The translations under genes were made by a program, and so were the position numbers. A DNA stretch of 64,000 nt from Marinobacter salarius. GTDB lineage: Bacteria; Pseudomonadota; Gammaproteobacteria; Pseudomonadales; Oleiphilaceae. Below, piece by piece: positions 54,439 to 61,782 of the stretch (its first letter is position 1; every line of letters starts with the position of its first letter). The notes under the pieces are model-generated. The model had not been told where the DNA came from. It ran no database searches and saw only the letters and a program-made list of their open reading frames with translations. The stretch is from contig CP007152.1 in NCBI GenBank assembly GCA_000831005.1, forward strand, positions 1,612,001 through 1,676,000. The letters run 5' to 3'.

Positions 54439-56101
54439 CTGCAACGCCTCCTTCCGTCACCAGCAAGGTACGGTTGGCCAGTGTCAGCAGTGCCTGGTGG
54501 TGAGTGGCGAAAACCAGAGTCTTACCGGCCAGCGCCAGCTTGTGCAGCGCTTCCAGCACGTATATTTCGCTGTCACTGTCCAGCCCCGCTGTGGGCTCAT
54601 CCAGCAGTATCAGGTCGTAACTGGCCACAAACACCCGCGCCAGGCTCAAGCGGCGTGCCTGCCCGCCGGAGAGCCCCTGGCCGTCTTCGGTAATGGCGCT
54701 GTAGATTCCCCGTTCCCGGCCTTTGATCAGGCTTTCCAGGCCAACGTGATGCAAGGCGGTTTCTATGGCGATGTCGGTCGCGTCCGGCGTGGTCAGGCGC
54801 AGGTTGTCGGCCCAGGTACCATGCACCAGGAAGGGGGACTGACCCAGCCAGCCAAAGGCCTCGTCGCCGGCACGTTCTCCAAACACTGAAATACGCCCCC
54901 GGTCTGGTCTCATGAAGCCGGCCAACAGATGCAATAGCGAGGTTTTGCCGCCACCGGAAGGCCCGGTGAGGGCGATGACATCGCCTTTGTTGATCACCAG
55001 AGACACGCCGTCCAACACCGGCCTGACGGCATCGTAGGCAAGAGCGACGTCACGAACGGCCACAATATCGGGAGATTCCGGCTGGTGACGGGGCTCTGCC
55101 TGCGGTTGTGGTTTATCAACTCCCTGCAACCGATCGACGATTTCAGAACTGGCACCCATCGCTGCAGCGCGATCATGATAATGCTGGGACAACAATCGCA
55201 GAGGCTGGAAGAACTCCGGGGCAAGCAGCAGGATCAACAACCCGGAAAACAGTGTCAGGTCGCTGGACGGTCCAAAGGTGATGTACCCCAGCAACCCGAA
55301 GCCGATGTAAATGGCCACGACGGCAATGGCCACGGAGGAGAAGAACTCCAATACCGCTGAGGACAGGAACGCAATCTTCAGGGTTTTCATGGTGATGCGG
55401 CGGTATTCGTCGGATCGCTTGCGCAGGGTTTCTGCGGCAGGAGCGGTCTGGCCGAACAACTGCAGGGTGGTCAATCCCCGAACCTTATCCAAAAACTGGC
55501 CGGACAAACGACCGATGGTCTGGAAATGCTGCTGGTTGAGCTTTTCGGCGCCCATCCCGACCAGTGCCATGAACAATGGTATCAATGGGGCGGACAGCAG
55601 GAGGAAGATCCCCGCGAGCCAGTCCAGTGAAAATACCACCACCAGGATCATCAGCGGCACCACCACCGCGAGCATCATCTGGGGCAGGAAACGGGCGAAA
55701 TACCCATGCAGGGCGTCGGTGTGGTCAAGCCATTCTCGCGCCAGGGTGCCGGCGGAGGTCTGGCTCATCGAAACCGGCCCGCTGGCCTGCCAGCACCGGT
55801 TGATACTATGGCGAACCTCGCTACGCACCTCACGGCTGCAGCGGGCTGCGTAGCGGGCCTGTAACCCCTGAGCCACACCGCGGATCAATATCGCGATAAT
55901 GGCACCGGTGAACAGCAGCGACAGTTCGGCCACCGGTATCTCATCGACAATACCCTGGTGAACAATGCCCGCCAGGAACGCCATTTGCGCGATGGTGGCA
56001 AGGGCCACCACAACGCCAGCCGAAACCGTGGCCAGGATCAGCCGCCGGCTGTGGGCGGCAAGTGCCCCCAGCCAACGTTTTGACTCGGCTTGTTCAGCCA
56101 C
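54431..56101 (-). CDS. cydD: ABC exporter subunit CydD
   Basis: A 556-residue half-transporter, partner of CydC. Six membrane helices fill residues 1-310 and the ATPase follows, with Walker A GPSGGGKTSLLHLLAGFM, the signature LSGGQARRLSLARVFV and Walker B LILLDEPTAGLD. The start is MAEQAESKRW, immediately after the cydB stop (0-1 bp), so the two are coupled. It is intact. Confidence 0.95.
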   Translation of the reverse strand: MAEQAESKRWLGALAAHSRRLILATVSAGVVVALATIAQMAFLAGIVHQGIVDEIPVAELSLLFTGAIIAILIRGVAQGLQARYAARCSREVRSEVRHSINRCWQASGPVSMSQTSAGTLAREWLDHTDALHGYFARFLPQMMLAVVVPLMILVVVFSLDWLAGIFLLLSAPLIPLFMALVGMGAEKLNQQHFQTIGRLSGQFLDKVRGLTTLQLFGQTAPAAETLRKRSDEYRRITMKTLKIAFLSSAVLEFFSSVAIAVVAIYIGFGLLGYITFGPSSDLTLFSGLLILLLAPEFFQPLRLLSQHYHDRAAAMGASSEIVDRLQGVDKPQPQAEPRHQPESPDIVAVRDVALAYDAVRPVLDGVSLVINKGDVIALTGPSGGGKTSLLHLLAGFMRPDRGRISVFGERAGDEAFGWLGQSPFLVHGTWADNLRLTTPDATDIAIETALHHVGLESLIKGRERGIYSAITEDGQGLSGGQARRLSLARVFVASYDLILLDEPTAGLDSDSEIYVLEALHKLALAGKTLVFATHHQALLTLANRTLLVTEGGVADA

Positions 56102-57103
56102 CTAGTGGTATCCCTCGCCAGCCCGTACCTTGCCCCGGAACACCCAATAGGTCCAGGCGGTGTAGACCAGCACAATGGGAATCACGAACAGCAGCCCCAG
56201 CAGCAGGAACAACTGTGAGCCGTACGCGGAGGAGGCGTCCCAGAGCGTGTATTCCGGCGGCACCACATAGGGCCAGCGGCTGACGATCAAGCCCAGGTAG
56301 GTAAAGATGAACAGCCCCACCGTCGCGACAAACGGCATGCCTTCAAACCGGTTCCGAACTGACCGGAAGATCTGAAAGGCACAGAGCAGGGCGAGCACGG
56401 GCAATATCCAGATAATGCTCAGATTGGAGAACCAGCGGTTTTTCACCGCTTCATCCACAAACGGCGTCCAGACGCTGATCATCGCAAACACGACCAACAC
56501 ACCCAGCAGCAGCGGAATGGTGATCCGATACGCCCAGTCCTGCAGGCGGCCCTCGGTTTTCATGATCAGCCAGGTGGAGCCCAGCAACGCATAGCCGGCC
56601 ATCAGACCGAAACCGGTCAGCACCGTGAAAGGGGTCAGCCAATCCAGCGCACCGCCGGTATAGACCCGGTTGGTAATCTCAAAGCCCTGGATATAGGCAC
56701 CCACCACGGCGCCCTGGGCAAACGAAGCCACCGTGGAGCCACCGGCGAAGGCCCAGTTCCAGAGATAGCGCGAGGTTCTGGCCTTGAAGCGGAACTCAAA
56801 CGCCACCCCGCGAAAGATCAGACCGGCCAGCAGCAGGAATACACCAATGTACAGCGCCGGCAGAATGGTGGAGTAAACCAGTGGAAACGCCGCCAACAGG
56901 CCCGCCCCGCCAAGCACCAGCCAGGTTTCGTTGCCATCCCAGACCGGTGCCACCGTGTTCATCATGGTGTCCCGGTCTTCTTCTTTCGGTGCGAAGGGGA
57001 AGAGAATGCCAATGCCCAGGTCAAACCCGTCCATCAGCACATACATAATAATGCCGAAACCGATAATAAACGCCCAGATCAGGGCCAGATCGAACAGTTC
57101 CAT
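56102..57103 (-). CDS. cydB: Cytochrome bd-type quinol oxidase subunit II
   Basis: A 333-residue membrane subunit with eight or nine helices. GFDLGIGILFPF, WDGNETWLVLGGAGLLAAFP and the conserved ARTSRYLWNWAFAGGSTVAS are typical of subunit II. It binds CydA to form the oxidase that reduces oxygen with quinol. The CioB/CydB distinction cannot be made on this subunit alone. The start MELFDLALI is 2 bp after the cydA stop. Confidence 0.95.
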   Translation of the reverse strand: MELFDLALIWAFIIGFGIIMYVLMDGFDLGIGILFPFAPKEEDRDTMMNTVAPVWDGNETWLVLGGAGLLAAFPLVYSTILPALYIGVFLLLAGLIFRGVAFEFRFKARTSRYLWNWAFAGGSTVASFAQGAVVGAYIQGFEITNRVYTGGALDWLTPFTVLTGFGLMAGYALLGSTWLIMKTEGRLQDWAYRITIPLLLGVLVVFAMISVWTPFVDEAVKNRWFSNLSIIWILPVLALLCAFQIFRSVRNRFEGMPFVATVGLFIFTYLGLIVSRWPYVVPPEYTLWDASSAYGSQLFLLLGLLFVIPIVLVYTAWTYWVFRGKVRAGEGYH

Positions 57104-57105
57104 AA

Positions 57106-58536
57106 TCAGTGGCCTCCCTGGTTCAGTGGCTTTTGACGATCGTTATCATCAATCTCAAACGGCACATGGGTGGCCGAGAAGGGACGTTTCGGCCGTTCGG
57201 CTTCATGGCCTTCCTCTGCGTCTTCGTCTTCCATGCCCACGTACAGCACCCGCATCAGGTAATAGACACCGGAACTGAACACCAAAGCATAGACCACGAT
57301 GTAGCCAATCAGTGAGAACAGCGCCATACCGCCGGTTAATGACGGCGTAACCGACTCGCTCTGGTTCATCAGCCCATACACCAGCCAGGGCGCGCGGCCA
57401 ATTTCCGTGACAAACCAGCCGGCCAGTACCGCCACAAAGGGTGTCAGGCTCATAAAGCGCAACCCTTGCAGGAACCAGGGGGTTTGCCAGTATCGGCCAC
57501 CGGCCCGCAATACCAGGCCGGCCAGGCCAAAGAGGATCATCAGCATGCCCAGGCCAACCATCACCCGGAATGACCAGAACACGATTGCGACCGGCGGCTG
57601 CTCGTCCACCGTGACTTCGTTCAGCCCGGGCACTTCGCCGTCCCACTCATGGGTGAGGATCAGGCTGGCCAGGCTGGGAATGGCTACCTCGTACCGGTTG
57701 GTCTGGTTTTCCTGATCGGGAATCGCGAACAACAGCAGCGGCACATTACGCGAGGTTTCCCAGTTGCCTTCCATGGCGGCGACCTTCATGGGCTGGTGTT
57801 CCAGCGTGTTCAGGCCATGGAAATCCCCGATAACCGCCTGGGTGGGGGCAAGAACCAGAATCAGCCACAGGCTCATGGACAACGCGCGTCGGTTCGCCTC
57901 AACCTCACGTTTGCGAAGCAGATACCAGGCACTGACACCCGCTACCACGAACGAGCCAGTCAGGAACGAGGCCACCACCATGTGGGAAAAGCGATAAGGA
58001 AAGGATGGATTGAATATCGCCTCGCTCCAGGAGGTGACAAAGAACACCCCATCCCTGAATTCCGTACCGGCGGGGGTATGCATCCAGCTATTGGCTGACA
58101 GGATCCAGAACGATGATATAAAGGTGCCCGTGGCCACCATCACAGCCGCAAAAAGATGAACCCCGGCAGGTACCTTGTCGCGCCCGAATAGCAGCACACC
58201 CAGGAACGCCGCTTCGAGGAAAAAGGCGGTAACCACTTCATAACTCAGCATCGGCCCCAGGAAGTTGGCGGACGCTTGGGCAAAGTTGCTCCAGTTGGTG
58301 CCGAACTGGAAGGACATCACAATGCCCGACACCACGCCCATGCCAAACACCACCGCGAACACCTTGGTCCAAAAGGCAGAGAGTTTTGCCCAGGAAGGGT
58401 TGTTGGTTTTGAACGCCAGGCCCTCGAGCACTGCAATGTAGGACGCAAGCCCGATGGTAAACACCGGGAAGATAGCGTGGAAGGACACCACGAACGCAAA
58501 CTGGATTCGCGACAGAAGGACGGGATCAAGTTCCAT
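57106..58536 (-). CDS. cydA: Cytochrome bd-type quinol oxidase subunit I (CIO-like)
   Basis: A 476-residue subunit I. Heme b595 ligand His is in FVVSFHAIFPVFTIGLA, GDFHGLNTLEHQPMKVAAME follows, the heme b558 His in the FSHMVVASFL helix, and GRAPWLVYGL corresponds to the GRQPW motif. At 476 residues it is shorter than E. coli CydA (522) and has a short quinol loop, as in the cyanide-insensitive CioA of Pseudomonas. I chose the ATG of MELDPVLLSRIQ, the normal start; the long upstream frame runs into the divergent gene's promoter region. The charged C-terminus (EEGHEAERPKRPFSATHVPF) is cytoplasmic. Confidence 0.93.
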   Translation of the reverse strand: MELDPVLLSRIQFAFVVSFHAIFPVFTIGLASYIAVLEGLAFKTNNPSWAKLSAFWTKVFAVVFGMGVVSGIVMSFQFGTNWSNFAQASANFLGPMLSYEVVTAFFLEAAFLGVLLFGRDKVPAGVHLFAAVMVATGTFISSFWILSANSWMHTPAGTEFRDGVFFVTSWSEAIFNPSFPYRFSHMVVASFLTGSFVVAGVSAWYLLRKREVEANRRALSMSLWLILVLAPTQAVIGDFHGLNTLEHQPMKVAAMEGNWETSRNVPLLLFAIPDQENQTNRYEVAIPSLASLILTHEWDGEVPGLNEVTVDEQPPVAIVFWSFRVMVGLGMLMILFGLAGLVLRAGGRYWQTPWFLQGLRFMSLTPFVAVLAGWFVTEIGRAPWLVYGLMNQSESVTPSLTGGMALFSLIGYIVVYALVFSSGVYYLMRVLYVGMEDEDAEEGHEAERPKRPFSATHVPFEIDDNDRQKPLNQGGH

Positions 58537-58688
58537 GCGGAACCTCCGGACACTACAGTGAACAGAATAAACGAGCTTGGCGCCCGCTTGGCCGCTGCCT
58601 TGGCTGGGTTGTAGTGTTGTTTTACCGGCAGATAGTAGCCATGCTACCCGTAGCACAGGGAAAACCAAGGGACAGAATGTCGCACCCC

Positions 58689-58702
58689 TTGATTTAAAAC
58701 AA
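58689..58702. promoter_or_regulatory. Candidate FNR/ANR box between cydA and a methyltransferase gene
   Basis: TTGATTTAAAACAA matches the FNR/ANR consensus (TTGAT, four bases, ATCAA) with one mismatch. It lies 153 bp before the cydA start and 15 bp before the methyltransferase start. ANR regulates terminal oxidases in Pseudomonas, so a role at cydA is plausible, but the distance is long. Confidence 0.4.
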
Positions 58703-58717
58703 GTATAGGAAGGCTCC

Positions 58718-59350
58718 ATGGGTTTCTACGACGAGCGAATACTGCCACACCTGATCGATTACTCCTGCTCAGTAGGGCAGGTAATGAAGCTGCGCAGCCA
58801 AGTGGTGCCGAAGGCAAACGGCACTGTGCTGGAAGTGGGTATGGGCTCGGGCATTAATCTGGAGTTCTACAACCCGGATACCGTTAGCCTCGTCTACGGC
58901 CTGGAGCCGTCCGAAGGCATGCGGCGAAAGGCACAGGCCAACCTGGCCAAATCCAGCGTAGCCGTGGAGTGGCTGGACTTGCCGGGCGAGCAAATTCCGC
59001 TATCGGACAACAGCGTCGACACGGTACTGCTTACGTTCACCCTATGCACCATCCCCGATTGGCGAGCCGCGCTGGATCAAATGAAACGGGTACTCAAGCC
59101 CGACGGCGAATTGCTATTCCTGGAACACGGAGAATCGCCGGACGAGGGCGTGTGCAAATGGCAACACCGCATCACCCCAGGCTGGAAGAAAATCGCCGGA
59201 GGCTGCCACCTTAACCGACCGATTGCGGAACTGATCCGGGAAGCGGGGTTTGAGATCACCGAACTGGAAAACCTATACGTGCCCAAGGCCCCGAAATTCG
59301 CTGGCTATATCTACAAGGGCAGGGCGCGGAAGCCTCAGCAACCTAGCTAA
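58718..59350 (+). CDS. Class I SAM-dependent methyltransferase
   Basis: A 210-residue methyltransferase. Motif I is VLEVGMGSGINLEFYNPDTV, motif II VEWLDLPGEQIPLSDNSVDT, then LTFTLCTIPDWRAALDQMKR, and LKPDGELLFLEHGESPDEGV. It resembles the UbiE/phosphatidylethanolamine methyltransferase-like group with a C-terminal membrane-related region; the substrate is not clear. It is divergent from cydA and followed by tRNA-Leu. The start GGAAGGCTCC before ATG gives a good ribosome binding site. Confidence 0.88.
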   Translation: MGFYDERILPHLIDYSCSVGQVMKLRSQVVPKANGTVLEVGMGSGINLEFYNPDTVSLVYGLEPSEGMRRKAQANLAKSSVAVEWLDLPGEQIPLSDNSVDTVLLTFTLCTIPDWRAALDQMKRVLKPDGELLFLEHGESPDEGVCKWQHRITPGWKKIAGGCHLNRPIAELIREAGFEITELENLYVPKAPKFAGYIYKGRARKPQQPS

Positions 59351-59439
59351 AAACACCTCCACCGCAATCCCAATTGCGTTACCGGGCGCGGCCTTATACA
59401 ATCCTGCCCCTCAAAAGCTCCTCACAACCCCCTCCGAAT

Positions 59440-59526
59440 GCCCGGATGGTGGAATAGGTAGACACAAGAGACTTAAAATCTCTCGACCTCACGGTCGTGC
59501 CGGTTCGATTCCGGCTCCGGGCACCA
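59440..59526 (+). tRNA. tRNA-Leu (anticodon TAA)
   Basis: An 87-nt class II tRNA. The acceptor stem is GCCCGGA/TCCGGGC with CCA encoded, the anticodon loop is CTTAAAA, there is a long variable arm (ACCTCACGGTCG), and the T-arm is GGTTCGATTCC. Nothing near it suggests integration: no second copy of its 3' end or integrase is close. Confidence 0.97.
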
Positions 59527-59567
59527 ATTCAAAAGCAAGAAGCCGAATTGGCTTTATGCCGATCTGT

Positions 59568-59978
59568 TTATTGGGTGGAAAAGCGCCTTGCGAGCCACCA
59601 GCCGGCCACCATCGCCACCAGCATGGCAGCCAGGGGAGTGGTTAAACCCGCCATGGAGGCGAAGGCTGGCCCCGGACAATATCCTGATAATCCCCAGCCG
59701 ATACCGAACAGCGCTGCACCGCCCATCAGTCGCCCGTCCAGATCACGGCGTGTGGGCAATTGAAATTTCTCCGTGAACAACGGATTCGATCGTTTAAAAG
59801 CCAGCTGATAACCAATAAAGGTGGTAACCACCGCACCGCCCAGGACGAATAGTAAGGTTGGATCCCAGGCGCCGGAAACATCGAGAAAATTCAGTACCCG
59901 AGCGGGGTCGGTCATGCCTCCAATCGCCAAACCAAGACCGAACAGTAGTCCGGCAAGGTAGCCTATGATTACTTTCAT
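59568..59978 (-). CDS. YeeE/YedE-type transporter, DUF6691
   Basis: A 136-residue inner-membrane protein with four helices. GLAIGGMTDPARVLNFLDVS and GIGWGLSGYCPGPAFASM carry the conserved cysteine and glycine motif of the YeeE/YedE family, which imports thiosulfate or sulfur species through membrane channels. The stop-start with the next gene upstream (59975) overlaps by 4 bp (ATGA), so it is coupled. This is the PmpB-like half of a PmpAB pair found with persulfide-dioxygenase genes. Confidence 0.9.
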   Translation of the reverse strand: MKVIIGYLAGLLFGLGLAIGGMTDPARVLNFLDVSGAWDPTLLFVLGGAVVTTFIGYQLAFKRSNPLFTEKFQLPTRRDLDGRLMGGAALFGIGWGLSGYCPGPAFASMAGLTTPLAAMLVAMVAGWWLARRFSTQ

Positions 59979-60436
59979 ACACCACCTCCTATCTGGTGAC
60001 GAACCAAGTAAACCGTGGCCATGACGACCAGAAGAAAGGTCAGGGTTGCGATCAGTGACCGGTGGGACAAGCGCGCCAAGCCGCAGACACCGTGGCCACT
60101 GGTGCAGCCACCACCGATTCCTGTGCCAATTCCGACCAGTAGCCCCGCCAGGAGCATCAACCCTACATCACCCGCAGGCGCACCAATGATCGCGTCGGGC
60201 TCTGCCGCGACATTGCCCAGATCAAGTTTCAGGATCACCAGGGCGAGCGGCCCGCTGACCAGGCCGAGCAAAAAGGCCAATCGCCAGGCGGAATCACCAG
60301 TAGGACGCTCCAACAATAAGCCAGAAACAATACCGCTTATCCCGGCGATGCGACCGATGGTTGCCATCAGCAACACGGCCGACAGACCGATAAATACACC
60401 GCCAGCCAATCCGGAGAGGTTTGCCATCGTGTTCAC
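59975..60436 (-). CDS. YeeE/YedE family sulfur transporter
   Basis: A 153-residue inner-membrane protein with five helices, and the motif GIGGGCTSGHGVCGLARLSH that marks the family (Cys residues guide thiosulfate or polysulfide). It overlaps the DUF6691 gene by 4 bp. The pair lies downstream of a persulfide-dioxygenase-like gene in the same direction, resembling the pmpAB-blh cluster of Xylella and Agrobacterium. No BigR-type ArsR regulator is within view. Confidence 0.92.
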   Translation of the reverse strand: MNTMANLSGLAGGVFIGLSAVLLMATIGRIAGISGIVSGLLLERPTGDSAWRLAFLLGLVSGPLALVILKLDLGNVAAEPDAIIGAPAGDVGLMLLAGLLVGIGTGIGGGCTSGHGVCGLARLSHRSLIATLTFLLVVMATVYLVRHQIGGGV

Positions 60437-60607
60437 ATTTTGTCTCCTTTAAGGACTTCTTAGAAGCCAGTACATCACTGTTGAAAACGTCGCGCCCTTA
60501 GTGGGGTAGCCAATGCGTTATGGGGAACAACGTTTAAGCAGCTTCATTACGTGGGCAGTTAGAACACTTGGGTACTCTGATGTTCATAAAATCTCCTGAC
60601 GAGTGGT

Positions 60608-61474
60608 TCAGAAGCGATTAATGGGTATCTTTAGATAGGCTTGATCTTCATTCTCGGTGAAGAGCATCTGGCCAGCATTCATGTTCACCTGGATTGACGG
60701 AAGGAGCAGACGCGGCATTGCGAGTGTGGCGTCACGTTCGGTGCGCATCTTTACAAACTCATCCTCACTTATCCCTTCATGGACGTGGATGTTGTTAGCG
60801 GCCTGTTCTGCAACTGTGGTTTCGTGCTGATAGTATTCGCGGTCTGGTGCCTTGTAGTCGTGACACAGAAACAGGCGTGTCTTCGGCGGCAGAGCCAAGA
60901 CTCTCTGAATCGAGCGATAAAGGGCACGTGCATTACCTCCCGGGAAGTCACACCGTGCGGTACCGTAATCCGGCATGAACAACGTATCGCCAACGAAGGC
61001 GGCATCGCCGATTACATAGGTTAGACATGCCGGGGTGTGTCCGGGGGTATGCAGTACCCTTGCTTCAAGGCTGCCGATAGCAAAGGTATCGCCATCCTCG
61101 AACAACTGGTCGAACTGACTGCCGTCGCGGGCAAATTCAGTACCGGCGTTGAATACCTTCCCGAAAATGTGCTGCACCTTTTTGATGTTCGTGCCAATGC
61201 CGATGCGGCCCCCGAATTTTTCGTTGAGGTATGGTGCGGCGGACAAGTGATCGACGTGAACGTGGGTTTCCAGAATCCACTCTACTGTTAGTTCTTCGTG
61301 CTGGACGAAATCTGCGATAGCGTTGGCCGAGTGCACACTTGTATGTCCTGCGGCATAGTCGAAGTCCTTGACTGAATCGATGATCGCGCAGGCTGTGCTT
61401 TCCGGATCCTTCACAACGTAACTGAACGTTTTGCTCGCCTCCTCAAAAAAGGCAGTAACCATCGGTCGACGCAT
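60608..61474 (-). CDS. MBL-fold persulfide dioxygenase-like hydrolase
   Basis: A 288-residue metallo-beta-lactamase-fold protein. The metal motif is ETHVHVDHLSAAPYLNEKF (H-x-H-x-D-H), with HTPGHTPACLTYV and VGDTLFMPDYGTARCDFPGG and the last His at FLCHDYKAPDRE. This is the ETHE1/Blh group that oxidises glutathione persulfide. It likely works with the two YeeE/YedE transporters in sulfide detoxification. The start MRRPMVTAFFEEASK follows GGAGGC. Its 170-bp gap to the transporter genes holds no gene. Confidence 0.92.
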   Translation of the reverse strand: MRRPMVTAFFEEASKTFSYVVKDPESTACAIIDSVKDFDYAAGHTSVHSANAIADFVQHEELTVEWILETHVHVDHLSAAPYLNEKFGGRIGIGTNIKKVQHIFGKVFNAGTEFARDGSQFDQLFEDGDTFAIGSLEARVLHTPGHTPACLTYVIGDAAFVGDTLFMPDYGTARCDFPGGNARALYRSIQRVLALPPKTRLFLCHDYKAPDREYYQHETTVAEQAANNIHVHEGISEDEFVKMRTERDATLAMPRLLLPSIQVNMNAGQMLFTENEDQAYLKIPINRF

Positions 61475-61782
61475 CGGAATGCCTCCTGATTTTCTGATGA
61501 GAAGTCATGCCGATATCGTAACTCACAAAAAGTTATAACAATATATCAATAATGAATTAGCGGGTGTCGGTCAATGATTTGTAAGAACAATAAAGCCAGC
61601 TTCATCTTGGTTGTCTTCAGCGATGACAGGTCACTTCAAGTAATTTCACGAATGCAGGGGCGGTTTGTGGGGAGAGTTCACGGCGACCTGTAGCTGATCC
61701 ACTGAGGCTGCAGGATTACTTTTCTGGGGGGGAGCCATTGCCCGAAGGCTTCCATGCCTTCGGGGGTTCAAGCCTGTGAATA
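61475..61782. other. Intergenic region with hairpin, no gene
   Basis: No supported gene. Near 61510-61555 an AT-rich stretch (AAAGTTATAACAATATATCA) would contain the promoter of the MBL gene. At 61749-61772 a hairpin with CCGAAGGC and GCCTTCGG and a loop of about 6 bases lies just after the YcaO stop; it lacks a T run, so it is at best a weak terminator. G7 and C runs nearby. Confidence 0.4.

Noticed and set aside
59440..59526. tRNA-Leu as an integration site
   Set aside because: No integrase and no second copy of its 3' end in the neighbouring sequence; flanking genes are ordinary.
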